A program made the position numbers and the translations under genes. Under the pieces are notes generated by a model, which saw nothing but the letters and a program-made list of their open reading frames with translations, did no database searches and had not been told where the DNA came from. Below are positions 14,327-23,793 of a stretch of 64,000 nt of DNA, piece by piece. Position 1 is the first letter of the stretch. Every line of letters starts with the position of its first letter. The stretch comes from Thioclava dalianensis (lineage in GTDB: Bacteria > Pseudomonadota > Alphaproteobacteria > Rhodobacterales > Rhodobacteraceae), in NCBI RefSeq assembly GCF_000715505.1, contig NZ_JHEH01000001.1, forward strand, positions 1-64,000. Reading direction: 5' to 3'.

Positions 14327-14472
14327 AAAGCCATAGATCCGGCAAAATAATGCGTACAACCTAACAATTTGTTTTTTGGGCTGGAATCTCCGGCCTTGCA
14401 CTGCATACTTGAGGAAACAGACGGGTCAACGGAGCTGTCCCGTAATCCGCGACAAAAACAAGGGCAAGAACA

Positions 14473-14706
14473 ATGGCTGGCGACAAACAGAACCTTCAGG
14501 ACGCATTCCTCAACCACGTTCGCAAGACCAAGGTTCCGGTGACGATCTTCCTGATCAACGGAGTGAAACTGCAAGGTGTGATCACCTGGTTCGACAATTT
14601 CTGCGTGCTTCTGCGCCGCGATGGCCAGTCGCAGCTTGTCTATAAGCACGCGATCTCGACGATCATGCCGGGGCAACCGATCTCGCTCTATGAAGGCGAC
14701 GACTGA
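14473..14706 (+). CDS. hfq: RNA chaperone Hfq
   Basis: Hfq forms a hexameric ring that joins small RNAs to mRNAs. The Sm1 motif ([18 protein letters not shown]) and the Sm2 motif (YKHAISTI) are both present, with a short tail ([13 protein letters not shown]), as is usual in alphaproteobacteria. The 77-residue length is normal. The 3' end overlaps hflX by 17 bases. The 146-base leader is AT-richer than its surroundings. Confidence 0.97.
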   Translation: MAGDKQNLQDAFLNHVRKTKVPVTIFLINGVKLQGVITWFDNFCVLLRRDGQSQLVYKHAISTIMPGQPISLYEGDD

Positions 14707-16003
14707 GCGCCCCGCCTTGAGTGAACTTCACGTCTCCGAACGCGCGCCCACACGGGCTTATGTGCTCCATCCCGACATCCCGTCGCGAGAGGGCCCTCGG
14801 CATTTGCCGAAATTCGCCCTCGCCGAGGCCGAGGCGCTTGCCCATGCGCTGCCCGGCCTAGAGGTCGTGGGCGGGCAGGTGGTGCGCCTGCCCAAACCCC
14901 ATCCGGGCCATTTGTTTGGCACGGGCAAAATGGCCGAGCTCAAGACGCAGCTCGAGGCTGATGAGATTGAGCTGGTGCTGATCGACGGTCCGGTCTCGCC
15001 GGTGCAGCAGCGCAATCTCGAGAAGGAATGGGGCGTCAAACTGTTGGACCGCACCGGGCTGATCCTCGAGATTTTCGCGGATCGCGCGCGCACCCGCGAG
15101 GGTGTGTTGCAGGTCGAACTGGCCGCACTTAGCTATCAGCGCACGCGCCTCGTGCGGGCCTGGACCCACCTTGAGCGCCAGCGCGGTGGTTTGGGTTTCG
15201 TGGGCGGGCCGGGCGAGACGCAGATCGAGGCCGACCGCCGCGCCATTGACGACCAGATGGTGCGCCTGCGCCGCCAATTGGCCCGCGTGGTCAAAACCCG
15301 CGAGCTGCACCGCGCCGCGCGTCGCAAGATCCCGTTCCCGATTGTGGCGCTGGTGGGCTATACCAACGCGGGCAAGTCGACCTTGTTCAACAAGGTGACC
15401 GGCGCCGAGGTCTTCGCGCAGGACATGCTGTTTGCCACGCTCGATCCCACGATGCGCGGGCTGACGCTGCCCTCTGGGCGCAAGGTGATCCTGTCCGACA
15501 CGGTGGGTTTCATCTCGGATCTGCCCCATGAGCTGGTCGCAGCTTTCCGCGCCACGCTCGAAGAGGTGCTTGAGGCCGATCTGATCTTGCATGTGCGCGA
15601 CATCTCGCATCCCGAGACAGAGGAACAGGCGCAGGACGTCAATGATATCCTAGGCACCTTGGGGGTCGATGAGGACGTCGTGCTCTTGGAGGTCTGGAAC
15701 AAGATCGACGCGATGGCGGAGGAGCCGCGCGCCGCCCTTCAGGTTCAGGCCGGGCGCGAGCCCGATATCGAGGCGGTCTCTGCGCTCAGCGGCGCGGGGC
15801 TCGATGGGTTGCTGTCGGCGATCGATGCACGGCTGGCCGAAGAAAAGCTCTTTGAGACGCTCGACGTGCCCTTTAGCGAGGGGCGCAAACATGCCTGGCT
15901 GCACGAGCAAAACGTCGTGCGCGCCGAGCAACAGAGCGAGACCGGCTGGCGCTGCGATGTCGAATGGAGCGCGGCTCAGCGCAACCGTTTCCGCGCTCTT
16001 TGA
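14690..16003 (+). CDS. hflX: GTPase HflX
   Basis: HflX binds the 50S ribosome and rescues or splits stalled ribosomes under heat or antibiotic stress. The N-terminal HflX domain is followed by the glycine-rich [19 protein letters not shown] stretch. The G domain follows, with G1 GYTNAGKST (about residues 223-231), G3 DTVGF and G4 NKID. I take the ATG at 14690, inside the end of hfq; a TTG at 14717 is an alternative. The hfq-hflX order is the classical one. Confidence 0.93.
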   Translation: MKATTERPALSELHVSERAPTRAYVLHPDIPSREGPRHLPKFALAEAEALAHALPGLEVVGGQVVRLPKPHPGHLFGTGKMAELKTQLEADEIELVLIDGPVSPVQQRNLEKEWGVKLLDRTGLILEIFADRARTREGVLQVELAALSYQRTRLVRAWTHLERQRGGLGFVGGPGETQIEADRRAIDDQMVRLRRQLARVVKTRELHRAARRKIPFPIVALVGYTNAGKSTLFNKVTGAEVFAQDMLFATLDPTMRGLTLPSGRKVILSDTVGFISDLPHELVAAFRATLEEVLEADLILHVRDISHPETEEQAQDVNDILGTLGVDEDVVLLEVWNKIDAMAEEPRAALQVQAGREPDIEAVSALSGAGLDGLLSAIDARLAEEKLFETLDVPFSEGRKHAWLHEQNVVRAEQQSETGWRCDVEWSAAQRNRFRAL

Positions 16004-16068
16004 TCGTAGGCCCAAGAGGGCGGTTCTGCCCTGCTGCCAAATCTTTTCAGGTTGGGCAGTCCCCCCCA

Positions 16069-16138
16069 GGATATTTTCGTCAAGAGGAAGCCAAAAACCG
16101 GCTGACTTCCTCTTGATCTAAATATCCTTGCCGGAGGC
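16069..16138. repeat. Nested inverted repeat of a rhodobacterial intergenic type
   Basis: GGATATTT (16069-16076) pairs with AAATATCC (16120-16127), and inside it CAAGAGGAAG (16081-16090) pairs with CTTCCTCTTG (16106-16115). It lies between the convergent genes hflX and the penicillin acylase gene, so it may act as a two-way terminator. The right arm aligns with the element at 31053-31085. Confidence 0.65.
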
Positions 16139-16157
16139 ATCCGACATCTGAATGGGC

Positions 16158-18635
16158 TTAGTTTCCGCCTTGTTTGCCTGCAGGCAGCAAATGGGTCGTG
16201 CCCACAGAGGCTGCCCGTGCCAGCGCTGGATCCAGCGACATCGGGATGTAATCGCCCGCGCGCCACAGCTCGGCCAGATCGTCGTAGTGATGGCTCAGCG
16301 GGTGGCCGGACTGCCCGGTTGAGATGATAAAGACCGAGCTGTCGGGATCGGCGAAATCCAGCACTTCGCGATAGCCTGCCGCATGGACATTGGCGAAAGC
16401 ATCGGGCCCGTCGCCACCACGGGTCTCGCCGCGCATGAGGGTGAAATCGCCCCCGGAGGTGGATTGGCGGATGTTGACGAACCATTTCAGACCCGGAACC
16501 TTGCCCAGAACCGGGTGATCCTGCTCGGCGATATGGGCATCGCCCCAGCGCCAGCTCTCGACATTGGGCCCGTATTTCTTGGTCAGGTCCAGAAGGGCCG
16601 CGTCGAGCGATTGGCGCGCGATATCGGTGCAGGTCTCTTTCGGGGCGGACTGCACGATATCGCACCAGCGGCTCGCGCCATCGGTGTTGCGAAACACCCG
16701 CTCGATGAACTCCGGCTCGATATGGGTGAACTGTTTGGCCAGCGGGCCCAGCTCGTCGCGGATCAGGCGGTTTTGCAACTCTCGCATCCAGGCCGCATAG
16801 ATCAGCGGCTCGGGAAGGTGCTCGGACATCTCGCCATCCCAACTGGCCAGCAGCTCTAGTGCGCGCTGGCGTTGCCGCTCGGGCGTGCCCGCAGGGGCCG
16901 GGTCGCCCGTGAACCACAGATTGGCGCCCACCAGCGGCAGCAACCCGCGCGCCGCCGGGCTCACAGTGTCGAGCTGCGCCGAGATGAAGCTGTCGCGCGA
17001 ATGCACCTCGCGCTCGCCCAACAGCTTGGTCAGGCGCTGGATGCGCTGCGTGTCGCCCCAGTTGAAGCTCACATTATAGGGGAAGGGCCGATCCACCGTC
17101 TTGTTGTTGGTGTTGAGAACGATCCCGCCCTTGGGATTGATGAATTGCGGGTTGTCCTTGAAGGGCAGATAGCCCTGCCAGCGGTTTTTCTCTTCCCAGC
17201 CGGGCGCGGGCATCCGGCCTTGCGTGACATTGTCCTTGTCGCGCAGCGGGATCTTCCCGGCGGTCACAAGTGCCACGCCCGTCTTGTCGGCCAGCGTGAT
17301 GTTCTGGGCGGGGGCGACGATTTGCTGCGCGGCCTTCAGGGCCTCGGGGATCGATTGCGCGCGCATCAGCTCGACCGCGCCAGTCATCGTGGTGTCTTTC
17401 GGATCGAGGGCGGTCCAGGCCAGCGAGACGACCGAGTTGGGCGGCGTCACGGTGGCCAGATCGAAATGGCTGCCGGGGATGACCGGGCCGTTATCGGTCC
17501 AGCGCAGGGTGATTGTGACGGGTTTGGCATCCTTGACGTTGATGATCACCCGTCTGCTGCGGAACTTCTTATAGCCGTCGGGGGTGCGATACTGCGTCGG
17601 ATCCTTGGGATCGAGCTGTTCGATATAGAGATCCTGATCGTCGACATAGGCCGTGGTCAGCCCCCAGCCGAGATCCTTGTTGCGCCCCGAAAGCACCAGC
17701 GGCATGCCGGGGATCGTGCCTCCGATCACACCGCCGCTCTGAAGCTGGAGCCGGGCGAGATACCACACAGAGGGCGCGGTCAGACCCAGATGAGGGTCAT
17801 TGGCCAGCAGCGATCCGCCTGCCGCCGAGCGGTCGGGGGCGGCTGCCCATGCGTTGGAGGCGCCCGCCAGACCGCGTGCGGGCACCGGCGAGAGCATGCC
17901 CTCACCGCCATCGGCCACCTCGGTCTGGCGCGGGACGCTGGGAAACAGGCTGGCATAGCTGGGCAGGGTGGCCGTCGCCTGATCGGTATCGTCGGGCATC
18001 AAATCATTCACCCAGCCATGGCCCAACATCGAGACGCGCGCGCGCAGCACCTCGTCTTGCAGCTGCGAGGTGAGTTGCAGCGCCATCAGCTTCATGATCG
18101 CAATCGAATCCGCGGGCGTCCAATAGCTGATCTTGGAATTGAACAGGAAGAACTCGGGCGCCCCGCGCCCCATAGCGCCTTTGTTGACGATCTCAATCCA
18201 CTGATTGACGCCGCGCGCATAGGCCTCGAGCGCCTTCTTTGTGTAGTCGTCCTGCGCGGCGACAGAGGAGACCGCTGCGTCGTAAAGGCCAAGGCGGCGC
18301 ATCAACTCGTCAGTTTTCAGCGTGCGCGCGCCAAACATCTCGGAAAGCCTGCCTTGCACGGTCCGGCGCATCAGCATCATCTGCCACAGCCGGTCCTGCG
18401 CATGTGCGAGCCCCAGAGCAAAAAACGCATCGGGATCGCCTTTGCTAAAGATATGGGGCACATCCTCGGTGGTGCGCACGATCTCGACCGGGGCTTGCAA
18501 GCCTTCCACCTTATAAGTGGCGTTGTAATCGGGCAGGGAGCGCGACGCAAAATACCAGACCAGCCCGCCTGCCAGAACGATGCCAACCAGCACCGCCATG
18601 ATCAGCCGCACGCCCCATCGAAATGCCTTGTACAT
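16158..18635 (-). CDS. Membrane-anchored penicillin acylase family protein (Ntn hydrolase)
   Basis: The family cleaves amide bonds of acylated substrates such as penicillins or acyl-homoserine lactones after self-cleavage. I use the ATG at 18635. It begins with MYKAFRW and a membrane segment (about residues 10-35); the frame is open further upstream, but without family sequence. The small-subunit part follows (VEIVRTTEDVPHIFSKGDPDAFFALGLAHAQDRLWQM), and the nucleophile is Ser260 in AGASNAWAA. The remaining 565 residues are the large subunit. The 825-residue length is normal. The substrate is not predictable from this sequence. Confidence 0.9.
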   Translation of the reverse strand: MYKAFRWGVRLIMAVLVGIVLAGGLVWYFASRSLPDYNATYKVEGLQAPVEIVRTTEDVPHIFSKGDPDAFFALGLAHAQDRLWQMMLMRRTVQGRLSEMFGARTLKTDELMRRLGLYDAAVSSVAAQDDYTKKALEAYARGVNQWIEIVNKGAMGRGAPEFFLFNSKISYWTPADSIAIMKLMALQLTSQLQDEVLRARVSMLGHGWVNDLMPDDTDQATATLPSYASLFPSVPRQTEVADGGEGMLSPVPARGLAGASNAWAAAPDRSAAGGSLLANDPHLGLTAPSVWYLARLQLQSGGVIGGTIPGMPLVLSGRNKDLGWGLTTAYVDDQDLYIEQLDPKDPTQYRTPDGYKKFRSRRVIINVKDAKPVTITLRWTDNGPVIPGSHFDLATVTPPNSVVSLAWTALDPKDTTMTGAVELMRAQSIPEALKAAQQIVAPAQNITLADKTGVALVTAGKIPLRDKDNVTQGRMPAPGWEEKNRWQGYLPFKDNPQFINPKGGIVLNTNNKTVDRPFPYNVSFNWGDTQRIQRLTKLLGEREVHSRDSFISAQLDTVSPAARGLLPLVGANLWFTGDPAPAGTPERQRQRALELLASWDGEMSEHLPEPLIYAAWMRELQNRLIRDELGPLAKQFTHIEPEFIERVFRNTDGASRWCDIVQSAPKETCTDIARQSLDAALLDLTKKYGPNVESWRWGDAHIAEQDHPVLGKVPGLKWFVNIRQSTSGGDFTLMRGETRGGDGPDAFANVHAAGYREVLDFADPDSSVFIISTGQSGHPLSHHYDDLAELWRAGDYIPMSLDPALARAASVGTTHLLPAGKQGGN

Positions 18636-18770
18636 GCTTGCCTGCAACTCCCTCGTCTGGGGGCGTCGGTTGACGCGCCCGGTCCGCGCGTTACTAGTTG
18701 AGCGCGACGACACAATCAACGCAAGAGCGCACACAAGGCGCGTCATTGCATTCACGCAAGGGAGAGTTTC

Positions 18771-19643
18771 ATGGCGAAACTGGCATTTCTGGGTCTCGGG
18801 GTGATGGGCTATCCGATGGCGGGGCACCTACAGGCGGCAGGGCATGACGTCACCGTCTATAACCGGACCGCCGCCAAGGCCGAGGACTGGGTGAAGGCCC
18901 ATGGCGGGTCAAGTGCGGCGACCCCGCGCGAGGCCGCAAAGGGCGCCGATTTCGTGATGTCCTGCGTGGGCAATGACGATGACCTGCGCGAGATCTGTCT
19001 GGGCAAGGACGGCGCCTTCAAGGGGATGAAAACCGGGGCGATCTTTGTCGATCACACCACGGTTTCGGCCGCCGTCACCCGTGACCTGGCCGAAGAGGCC
19101 GGTGGGCATGGCGTGGCCTTTGTCGACGCGCCGATCTCGGGCGGACAGGCGGGCGCTGAGAACGGTCAGCTGTCGGTGATGTGCGGCGGCGCTCAGGCTG
19201 ATTATGACAAGGCCGAGCCTGTAATTGCGGCCTATGCCAAGATCTGCCGCCGGATCGGCGAGACCGGGGCCGGACAGGTCACCAAGATGTGCAACCAGAT
19301 CGCGATTGCGGGGATCGTGCAGGGGCTCTCGGAAAGCCTCAACTTCGCCGAGAAAGCCGGTCTCGATATCGCCTCGGTGGTCGAGGTGATCTCTCAGGGG
19401 GCTGCGGGAAGCTGGCAGATGGCCAATCGCTCAAAGACTATGGCTGAGGGCGAATTCGAGCACGGCTTTGCTGTCGACTGGATGCGCAAGGATCTCGCGA
19501 TTTGTCTGCAAACGGGTGACGAGATCGGTGCAAGCCTGCCCGTCACCGCGCTGGTCGATCAGTTCTACAAGGACGTGCAATCAATGGGCGGGAACCGCTG
19601 GGACACCTCGGCGCTGATCGCGCGGCTGCGCCGGTTCGACTGA
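18771..19643 (+). CDS. NAD(P)-dependent oxidoreductase, 3-hydroxyisobutyrate dehydrogenase family
   Basis: The enzyme belongs to the beta-hydroxyacid dehydrogenase family. It has the Rossmann motif GLGVMGYPMAGHL at residues 7-19, the substrate block FVDAPISGGQAGAENGQLSVMCGG and the catalytic Lys in GAGQVTKMCNQ. At 290 residues it has the normal size. Members reduce or oxidise 3-hydroxyisobutyrate, tartronate semialdehyde or succinic semialdehyde; which one applies here cannot be told. GGGAGAG precedes the ATG. It is divergent from the acylase gene. Confidence 0.88.
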   Translation: MAKLAFLGLGVMGYPMAGHLQAAGHDVTVYNRTAAKAEDWVKAHGGSSAATPREAAKGADFVMSCVGNDDDLREICLGKDGAFKGMKTGAIFVDHTTVSAAVTRDLAEEAGGHGVAFVDAPISGGQAGAENGQLSVMCGGAQADYDKAEPVIAAYAKICRRIGETGAGQVTKMCNQIAIAGIVQGLSESLNFAEKAGLDIASVVEVISQGAAGSWQMANRSKTMAEGEFEHGFAVDWMRKDLAICLQTGDEIGASLPVTALVDQFYKDVQSMGGNRWDTSALIARLRRFD

Positions 19644-20402
19644 TCAGCCGCGCGCCAGATACACCGCCCATGTCAAACCAAAGAGCACGGGCTGGTGGAT
19701 CAGGTAGATCGGCAGGCTGTGGCGCCCGGCAAACAGCGCCACGGCCATGATCCCGCGCCGCTCCCCGATGCGGTAGCGCGGCGCGCGCTCCAGCCAGCCC
19801 AGACGGGCCGAGAGCTTGGCCGCAGCCATCCCCCAGAGCAAGGGCGCAAGCCACGGAAAAACCGGCTCGAAATCGACGGAGGCACGCCATTGCGTCGACA
19901 GGCCCAGCCACCACAGGGCGGGATGGTTGAACGCGGCATTGGCGTAATCGAGATGGATCCACAGGATCGCGACGCCAAGCGTGGCCAGCAGCGGCCAGGG
20001 CAGGGCGATCAGCAAGAGCCCGATCACCGAGCTCACCGCGATCGAGTGCAAGATACCGTAATAGATGAAGAATTGCGGCATCATCAGATAGGTGGCGAGG
20101 CTCACCAGCGCCGCCGCCGCCACCAGCTTGACCAATCGCTGACAGAACGGGCGCAGCCGCACGCCGTGGCGATGCGCAAGCACAAGGCTGAAGCCCGCCA
20201 AGAAGATGAAGCTGCCCGCGACGAGACGCGCGAAGGCCTCCCAGCCAGGTTCGAAAATCGTGCCGGGCGGGGCAAAGCCGAAATTCTGTAAATCAAATGT
20301 GAAATGGAAGATCGCCATGCCGATCAGCGCAATGGCGCGGGCAAGGTCGGGAAAGACGAGGCGGGCGCGACCGGGTGCGCCTTGGGCGGGATCGTGTGTC
20401 AT
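19644..20402 (-). CDS. DUF1624 / heparan-alpha-glucosaminide N-acetyltransferase-like membrane protein
   Basis: The protein of 252 residues has about seven or eight membrane segments. It opens with PDLARAIALIGMAIFHFTFDLQ, the conserved N-terminal pattern of the HGSNAT_cat/DUF1624 family, and ends with the family-like RHSLPIYLIHQPVL. Family members are proposed acyltransferases acting across the membrane on glycans, but the bacterial substrate is unknown. I use the ATG at 20402, which has GGAGGTG 3 bases upstream. It converges with the gene at 18771, with no gap. Confidence 0.85.
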   Translation of the reverse strand: MTHDPAQGAPGRARLVFPDLARAIALIGMAIFHFTFDLQNFGFAPPGTIFEPGWEAFARLVAGSFIFLAGFSLVLAHRHGVRLRPFCQRLVKLVAAAALVSLATYLMMPQFFIYYGILHSIAVSSVIGLLLIALPWPLLATLGVAILWIHLDYANAAFNHPALWWLGLSTQWRASVDFEPVFPWLAPLLWGMAAAKLSARLGWLERAPRYRIGERRGIMAVALFAGRHSLPIYLIHQPVLFGLTWAVYLARG

Positions 20403-20618
20403 GGCACCTCCATTTGATGCTTTTTCGTCATCGGTCAAACCGGCGGTGTTGGCAAGAGCGGCCATTCCTCTGGGCCCCACACGAAACCCTCTCGATCTGT
20501 CACGCAGCTGTTACGCGTCGTCATGGAACTGGAAGCAATTTCAGTCGCTTCCTCGACACAGTCATGCCGCTTCGTTCGACCTCCTGGCCGCCCGATGCGG
20601 GCGCACGAGGAGGAACCC

Positions 20619-21863
20619 ATGTCGATATTTCAACCGCTGAAGGAGCTCACGCCCGTTCAGCGAAATACCGTTCTGGCCGCCTATCTGGGCTGGCTTCTTG
20701 ATGCATTCGACTTCTTCATCTTGGTCTTCGTGCTCAAAGATGTGGCCAAAGAGTTCAACACCACGATCGAGGCGGCGTCGGTTGCGATTTTCCTCACGCT
20801 GGCCGCGCGTCCGGTGGGCGCGTTCCTCTTCGGGATGGCGGCGGATCGTTGGGGGCGCAGGATCGTCCTGATGATCAACATCCTTGCCTTCTCGGCTCTG
20901 GAATTCGCCTCCGGTCTGTCCACCTCGCTTGCGATGCTGATCGTGCTGCGCACGCTTTACGGTGTGGCGATGGGGGGCGAATGGGGCGTGGGCGCTTCAC
21001 TTGCGATGGAGACGATCCCGCCCAAGGCGCGCGGTGCGGTCTCGGGTATCCTTCAGGCGGGCTACCCTTCGGGCTATCTTGCGGCCTCGATCGTGTTCTT
21101 CGCGCTCTACCCGGTGATCGGTTGGCGGGGCATGTTCTTCGTGGGGGCGCTGCCGGCGCTGCTGGTGTTCTTCCTGCGTCGCAAAATCCCGGAATCCCCG
21201 AGCTTTGAGCCGCTCGCAACCCGGGCCGCAGGGCCGTCGCTCGGAAGTCAGCTCAAGCGCAATCTGGGGCTGCTGATCTGGGTTGTACTGATGATGACCG
21301 CGTTCAACTTCTTCAGCCATGGCACGCAGGATGTCTATCCGACCTTCCTCGAGACCCAGCGCGGCTTTGACAGCCATGTCACCGGCGCCATCGCGATCTT
21401 CTATAATATCGGCGCGATCATTGGCGGCATCGTCTTCGGGGCGTGGTCGCAGAAAATCGGTCGTCGGAAGGCCATTGTGATCGCATCGCTTCTGGTGCTG
21501 CCCTCGGCATGGCTTTGGGTCTATGCGCCGGGCACCGTTCTGCTGGCCGTTGGGGCCTTCCTCGTGCAGTTCTTCGTGCAAGGCGCGTGGGGCGTGGTGC
21601 CTGCGCATCTCAACGAGCTCTCACCGCAGGGCATGCGCGGGACCTTCCCCGGTACGGCCTATCAACTGGGCAACCTGATCGCTTCGGGCAACGCGACGCT
21701 GCTGACCGGGTTGGCTGCGCATTGGACGCAGGCCGGGCAGCCTGATTACGGGCGCGCCATGCTGGTCGAGACGATCATCGTGGCCATCGCCGTGGCAGCA
21801 CTTGCGGGCTTCGGGATCGAGCGGAAAGAGCGTGTCTTCTCAAGCGATCCGCACGCGGAATAA
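20619..21863 (+). CDS. MFS transporter, carboxylate/sialate:H+ symporter-like
   Basis: The 414-residue protein has the 12-segment major facilitator layout. Motif A is seen as [10 protein letters not shown] after the second segment, and the repeat-half motif as [12 protein letters not shown]. The opening [21 protein letters not shown] resembles lactate/sialic acid (JEN/NanT-like) symporters, suggesting uptake of a small carboxylate by proton symport. I use the ATG at 20619 after GAGGAGGAACCC; the frame continues upstream without a ribosome site. The exact substrate is open. Confidence 0.88.
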   Translation: MSIFQPLKELTPVQRNTVLAAYLGWLLDAFDFFILVFVLKDVAKEFNTTIEAASVAIFLTLAARPVGAFLFGMAADRWGRRIVLMINILAFSALEFASGLSTSLAMLIVLRTLYGVAMGGEWGVGASLAMETIPPKARGAVSGILQAGYPSGYLAASIVFFALYPVIGWRGMFFVGALPALLVFFLRRKIPESPSFEPLATRAAGPSLGSQLKRNLGLLIWVVLMMTAFNFFSHGTQDVYPTFLETQRGFDSHVTGAIAIFYNIGAIIGGIVFGAWSQKIGRRKAIVIASLLVLPSAWLWVYAPGTVLLAVGAFLVQFFVQGAWGVVPAHLNELSPQGMRGTFPGTAYQLGNLIASGNATLLTGLAAHWTQAGQPDYGRAMLVETIIVAIAVAALAGFGIERKERVFSSDPHAE

Positions 21864-22582
21864 GGCCTGCCACCGGGCGCGCGTGCCCAGCTAAGAGAGC
21901 GTGAGGGGCAGGGCGCGCGCCACAGCTCCCAAAAGAAAAGGGGGGGCCGTTTGGCCCCCCGGTTTCGATCAGAACGGGATTTCGTCGTCGAAATCCGAAC
22001 GGCCACCGCCGCCCGAGGACGAGCCGCCTTGGCTTCCGCCCGAAGGCCCGCCAAAGCCGCCGCCTCGTCGAAATCCGAACGGCCACCGCCGCCCGAGGAC
22101 GAGCCGCCTTGGCTTCCGCCCGAAGGCCCGCCATAGCCGCCGCCGTCATCATAGCCGCCCGAGGACGGGCCGCCATAGCCACCCGGGGCGCTGCCACCGC
22201 CGCCACCGCCGCCACCGCTGCCGCCACCATCGCGCCCGTCAAGCATCGTCAGCTCGGAGCGGAAGGGCCGCAGCACGACCTCGGTCGAATAGCGGTCCTG
22301 ACCCGACTGGTCTTGCCATTTGCGCGTCTCAAGCTGGCCCTCGATATAGACCTTGGAGCCCTTGCGCAGATATTGCTCGGCCACTTTGGCCAGCGGCTCG
22401 GAAAAGATCGCAACCGAATGCCATTCCGTGCGCTCCTTGCGCTCCCCCGAATTGCGGTCGCGCCAGGTCTCGGAGGTCGCGATGCGCAGGTTGCACACCT
22501 TGCCCCCGTTGGAAAAGGTCCGCACTTCCGGGTCGCGGCCCAGATTGCCGATCAAAATGACCTTGTTGACGCTGCCTGCCAT
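21746..22582 (-). CDS. ssb: Single-stranded DNA-binding protein, C-terminus frameshifted by an 80-bp tandem duplication
   Basis: The N-terminal OB fold ([20 protein letters not shown] to about residue 115) is normal, and a Gly-rich linker follows. The start is the ATG at 22582 after AGGAGGTGCGC. SSB tails should end in an acidic tip such as DDEIPF, which recruits repair and replication proteins. That tip and its stop are present at 21969-21986. However, an 80-bp duplication (21985-22144) puts it out of frame with the start. The uninterrupted frame instead reads [21 protein letters not shown]-like residues on to 21746, giving 278 aa. It could be real, or a single-base error in an 81-bp in-frame duplication. 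Confidence 0.9.
   Translation of the reverse strand: MAGSVNKVILIGNLGRDPEVRTFSNGGKVCNLRIATSETWRDRNSGERKERTEWHSVAIFSEPLAKVAEQYLRKGSKVYIEGQLETRKWQDQSGQDRYSTEVVLRPFRSELTMLDGRDGGGSGGGGGGGGSAPGGYGGPSSGGYDDGGGYGGPSGGSQGGSSSGGGGRSDFDEAAALAGLRAEAKAARPRAAVAVRISTTKSRSDRNRGAKRPPLFFWELWRAPCPSRSLSWARAPGGRPYSACGSLEKTRSFRSIPKPASAATAMATMIVSTSMARP
21931..21960 (-). terminator. Rho-independent terminator downstream of ssb
   Basis: On the minus strand GGGGGGCC-AAAC-GGCCCCCC (21941-21960) is followed by CTTTTCTTTT (21931-21940). It lies just after the stop codon of the canonical ssb end at 21969. That fits an ssb gene originally ending there, since the long shifted frame runs straight through the hairpin. Confidence 0.8.
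21985..22144. repeat. 80-bp tandem duplication inside ssb
   Basis: Unit 1 (21985-22064) and unit 2 (22065-22144) both start TCGTCGAAATCCGAACGG and differ at one base (CCAAAG versus CCATAG near the end). The unit length of 80 is not a multiple of three. In the canonical frame each unit would encode a [17 protein letters not shown]-type linker and RSDFD. Confidence 0.92.
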
Positions 22583-22861
22583 GCGCACCTCCTGCGAATT
22601 TTCTCATGCCGCACCACTCCGGGCGCGGCGATTCTCGATATGTCCGAGATGGTATAGAACAGGCGCCCGCGCGAGGACAGGGGCTAGAGATGCGCGATGC
22701 AGCCCGCCGCTCGGCGGATTGGCGCGTAAATCTTTAGGTGGAGAGCGCAGATTCAGGACCGGCTCAACCGTTTAGCCGATGGGCGCGGACGACGTAGAGG
22801 TGCAGGTGGGCCTCGTCGGCACGGGACGGTCCCGGGCCGCGTTGAACAGGAGTTTCTCCCC

Positions 22862-23128
22862 ATGAAGAATGTCACCGCACTCGCCTCCGCAGCCCTGATC
22901 GCGGCCATCTGCGCCCAGCCCGTTCTGGCTGAAGGCAAGGAAGGTAAAGTCGCCCCCGCCAAGGAAAAAATGCTCACGACCCAGCTCACCAAGAAGGGCT
23001 ATGACGTGCGCCGCATGGAGATGGAAGGCGGTCTGATCGAGGTCTATGCGGTCAAGAACGGCAAGCGCATGCAGATGTACTTCAACACGGCGCTCAAGCA
23101 GGTCGAGCACAAAGCCGACAAGGGCTAA
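22862..23128 (+). CDS. Small periplasmic PepSY domain protein, 88 aa
   Basis: A signal peptide (MKNVTALASAALIAAICAQP, cut near ALA-E at about residue 23) precedes a 60-residue PepSY-like domain. Its pattern is LTKKGYDVRRMEMEGGLIEVYAVKNGKRMQMYFN. Such domains bind or modulate partner proteins outside the inner membrane, and this gene stands before a cytochrome b-like gene. The ATG at 22862 has AGGAG about 9 bases upstream. A joint transcript with the next two genes is likely (gaps of 70 and 7 bases). Confidence 0.83.
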   Translation: MKNVTALASAALIAAICAQPVLAEGKEGKVAPAKEKMLTTQLTKKGYDVRRMEMEGGLIEVYAVKNGKRMQMYFNTALKQVEHKADKG

Positions 23129-23198
23129 CGCGCTTGGCGGATCGGCCCCCTGCGGGCCGGTCCGCTCCCTGTTCCTTATCAGTGCGAGGAGACCGAGA

Positions 23199-23786
23199 AT
23201 GACACTGAACCAAACTGACGACCAAACGCCTGCGGATGATCCCGCATCCGCGCCGCATATCACCCACCGCGTCTGGGATCCCTTCGTGCGGATCTTTCAC
23301 TGGTCGGTTGCGCTGATGTTTACGGCAAATGCGTTTTTCACTTCCCCCAAACACGATCTGCATCACTGGATCGGCTATGGGGTGGCGGCTCTTGTCGGGC
23401 TGCGGGTGCTCTGGGGGATCTGGGGCTCGCGCCATGCCCGGTTTTCCGACTTTCCGCCCTCGCCTTCGGGCGCTTTGGGCCAGCTGCGCGATATGGCAAC
23501 GGGGCGGCGTCATGTGCATATCGGCCACTCGCCGCTGGGCGCGTTGATGATCTACAATCTGTTGGTGACGCTTCTGATCATCGTGGGCTCGGGCTATCTG
23601 ATGACCACCGATCAGTTTTGGGGCGTCAAATGGCCCCATGATGTGCATGTGATTGCCGTGGATTGGGCCGAGCTGTCGGTGGCCGCCCATATTGCCGCGG
23701 TGCTCTATGAGAGTGTCCGGTTGCGCGTCAATCTTGCCCACGCGATGATTACGGGTAAGAAAGTGTTCAAGCGCGTACGAGGGTAA
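23199..23786 (+). CDS. Cytochrome b561-like membrane protein, 195 aa
   Basis: The protein has four membrane segments. The first follows RVWDPFVRIFHWSVAL, the usual start of the Ni-Fe hydrogenase type b-cytochrome (cytochrome b/b6 domain) family. Heme-ligand candidates are His in FHWSV, in the HDLHHWIGY stretch and in the last segments (HDVHVIAVD and SVAAHIAAVLYE). Such proteins pass electrons between periplasmic partners and the quinone pool. AGGAGACCGAGA precedes the ATG at 23199. It lies between the PepSY gene and a membrane-bound LuxR-type regulator. Confidence 0.85.
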   Translation: MTLNQTDDQTPADDPASAPHITHRVWDPFVRIFHWSVALMFTANAFFTSPKHDLHHWIGYGVAALVGLRVLWGIWGSRHARFSDFPPSPSGALGQLRDMATGRRHVHIGHSPLGALMIYNLLVTLLIIVGSGYLMTTDQFWGVKWPHDVHVIAVDWAELSVAAHIAAVLYESVRLRVNLAHAMITGKKVFKRVRG

Positions 23787-23793
23787 CTCATAG

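Noticed and set aside
12548-14401. Open frame of about 617 codons on the minus strand opposite trkA/trkH
   Set aside because: Its composition (Arg, His, Gln, Asp runs) is typical of an antisense shadow of membrane-protein codons, and trkH on the plus strand is unambiguous.
16872-18701. Open frame of about 609 codons on the plus strand opposite the penicillin acylase gene
   Set aside because: The opposite strand carries the complete acylase with its nucleophile. The plus frame has no family features and lies fully inside it.
21775-22242. Ala/Arg-rich minus-strand frame overlapping the ssb tail
   Set aside because: It is an alternative frame of the Gly-rich linker repeats. Low complexity and the lack of a ribosome site argue against a gene.
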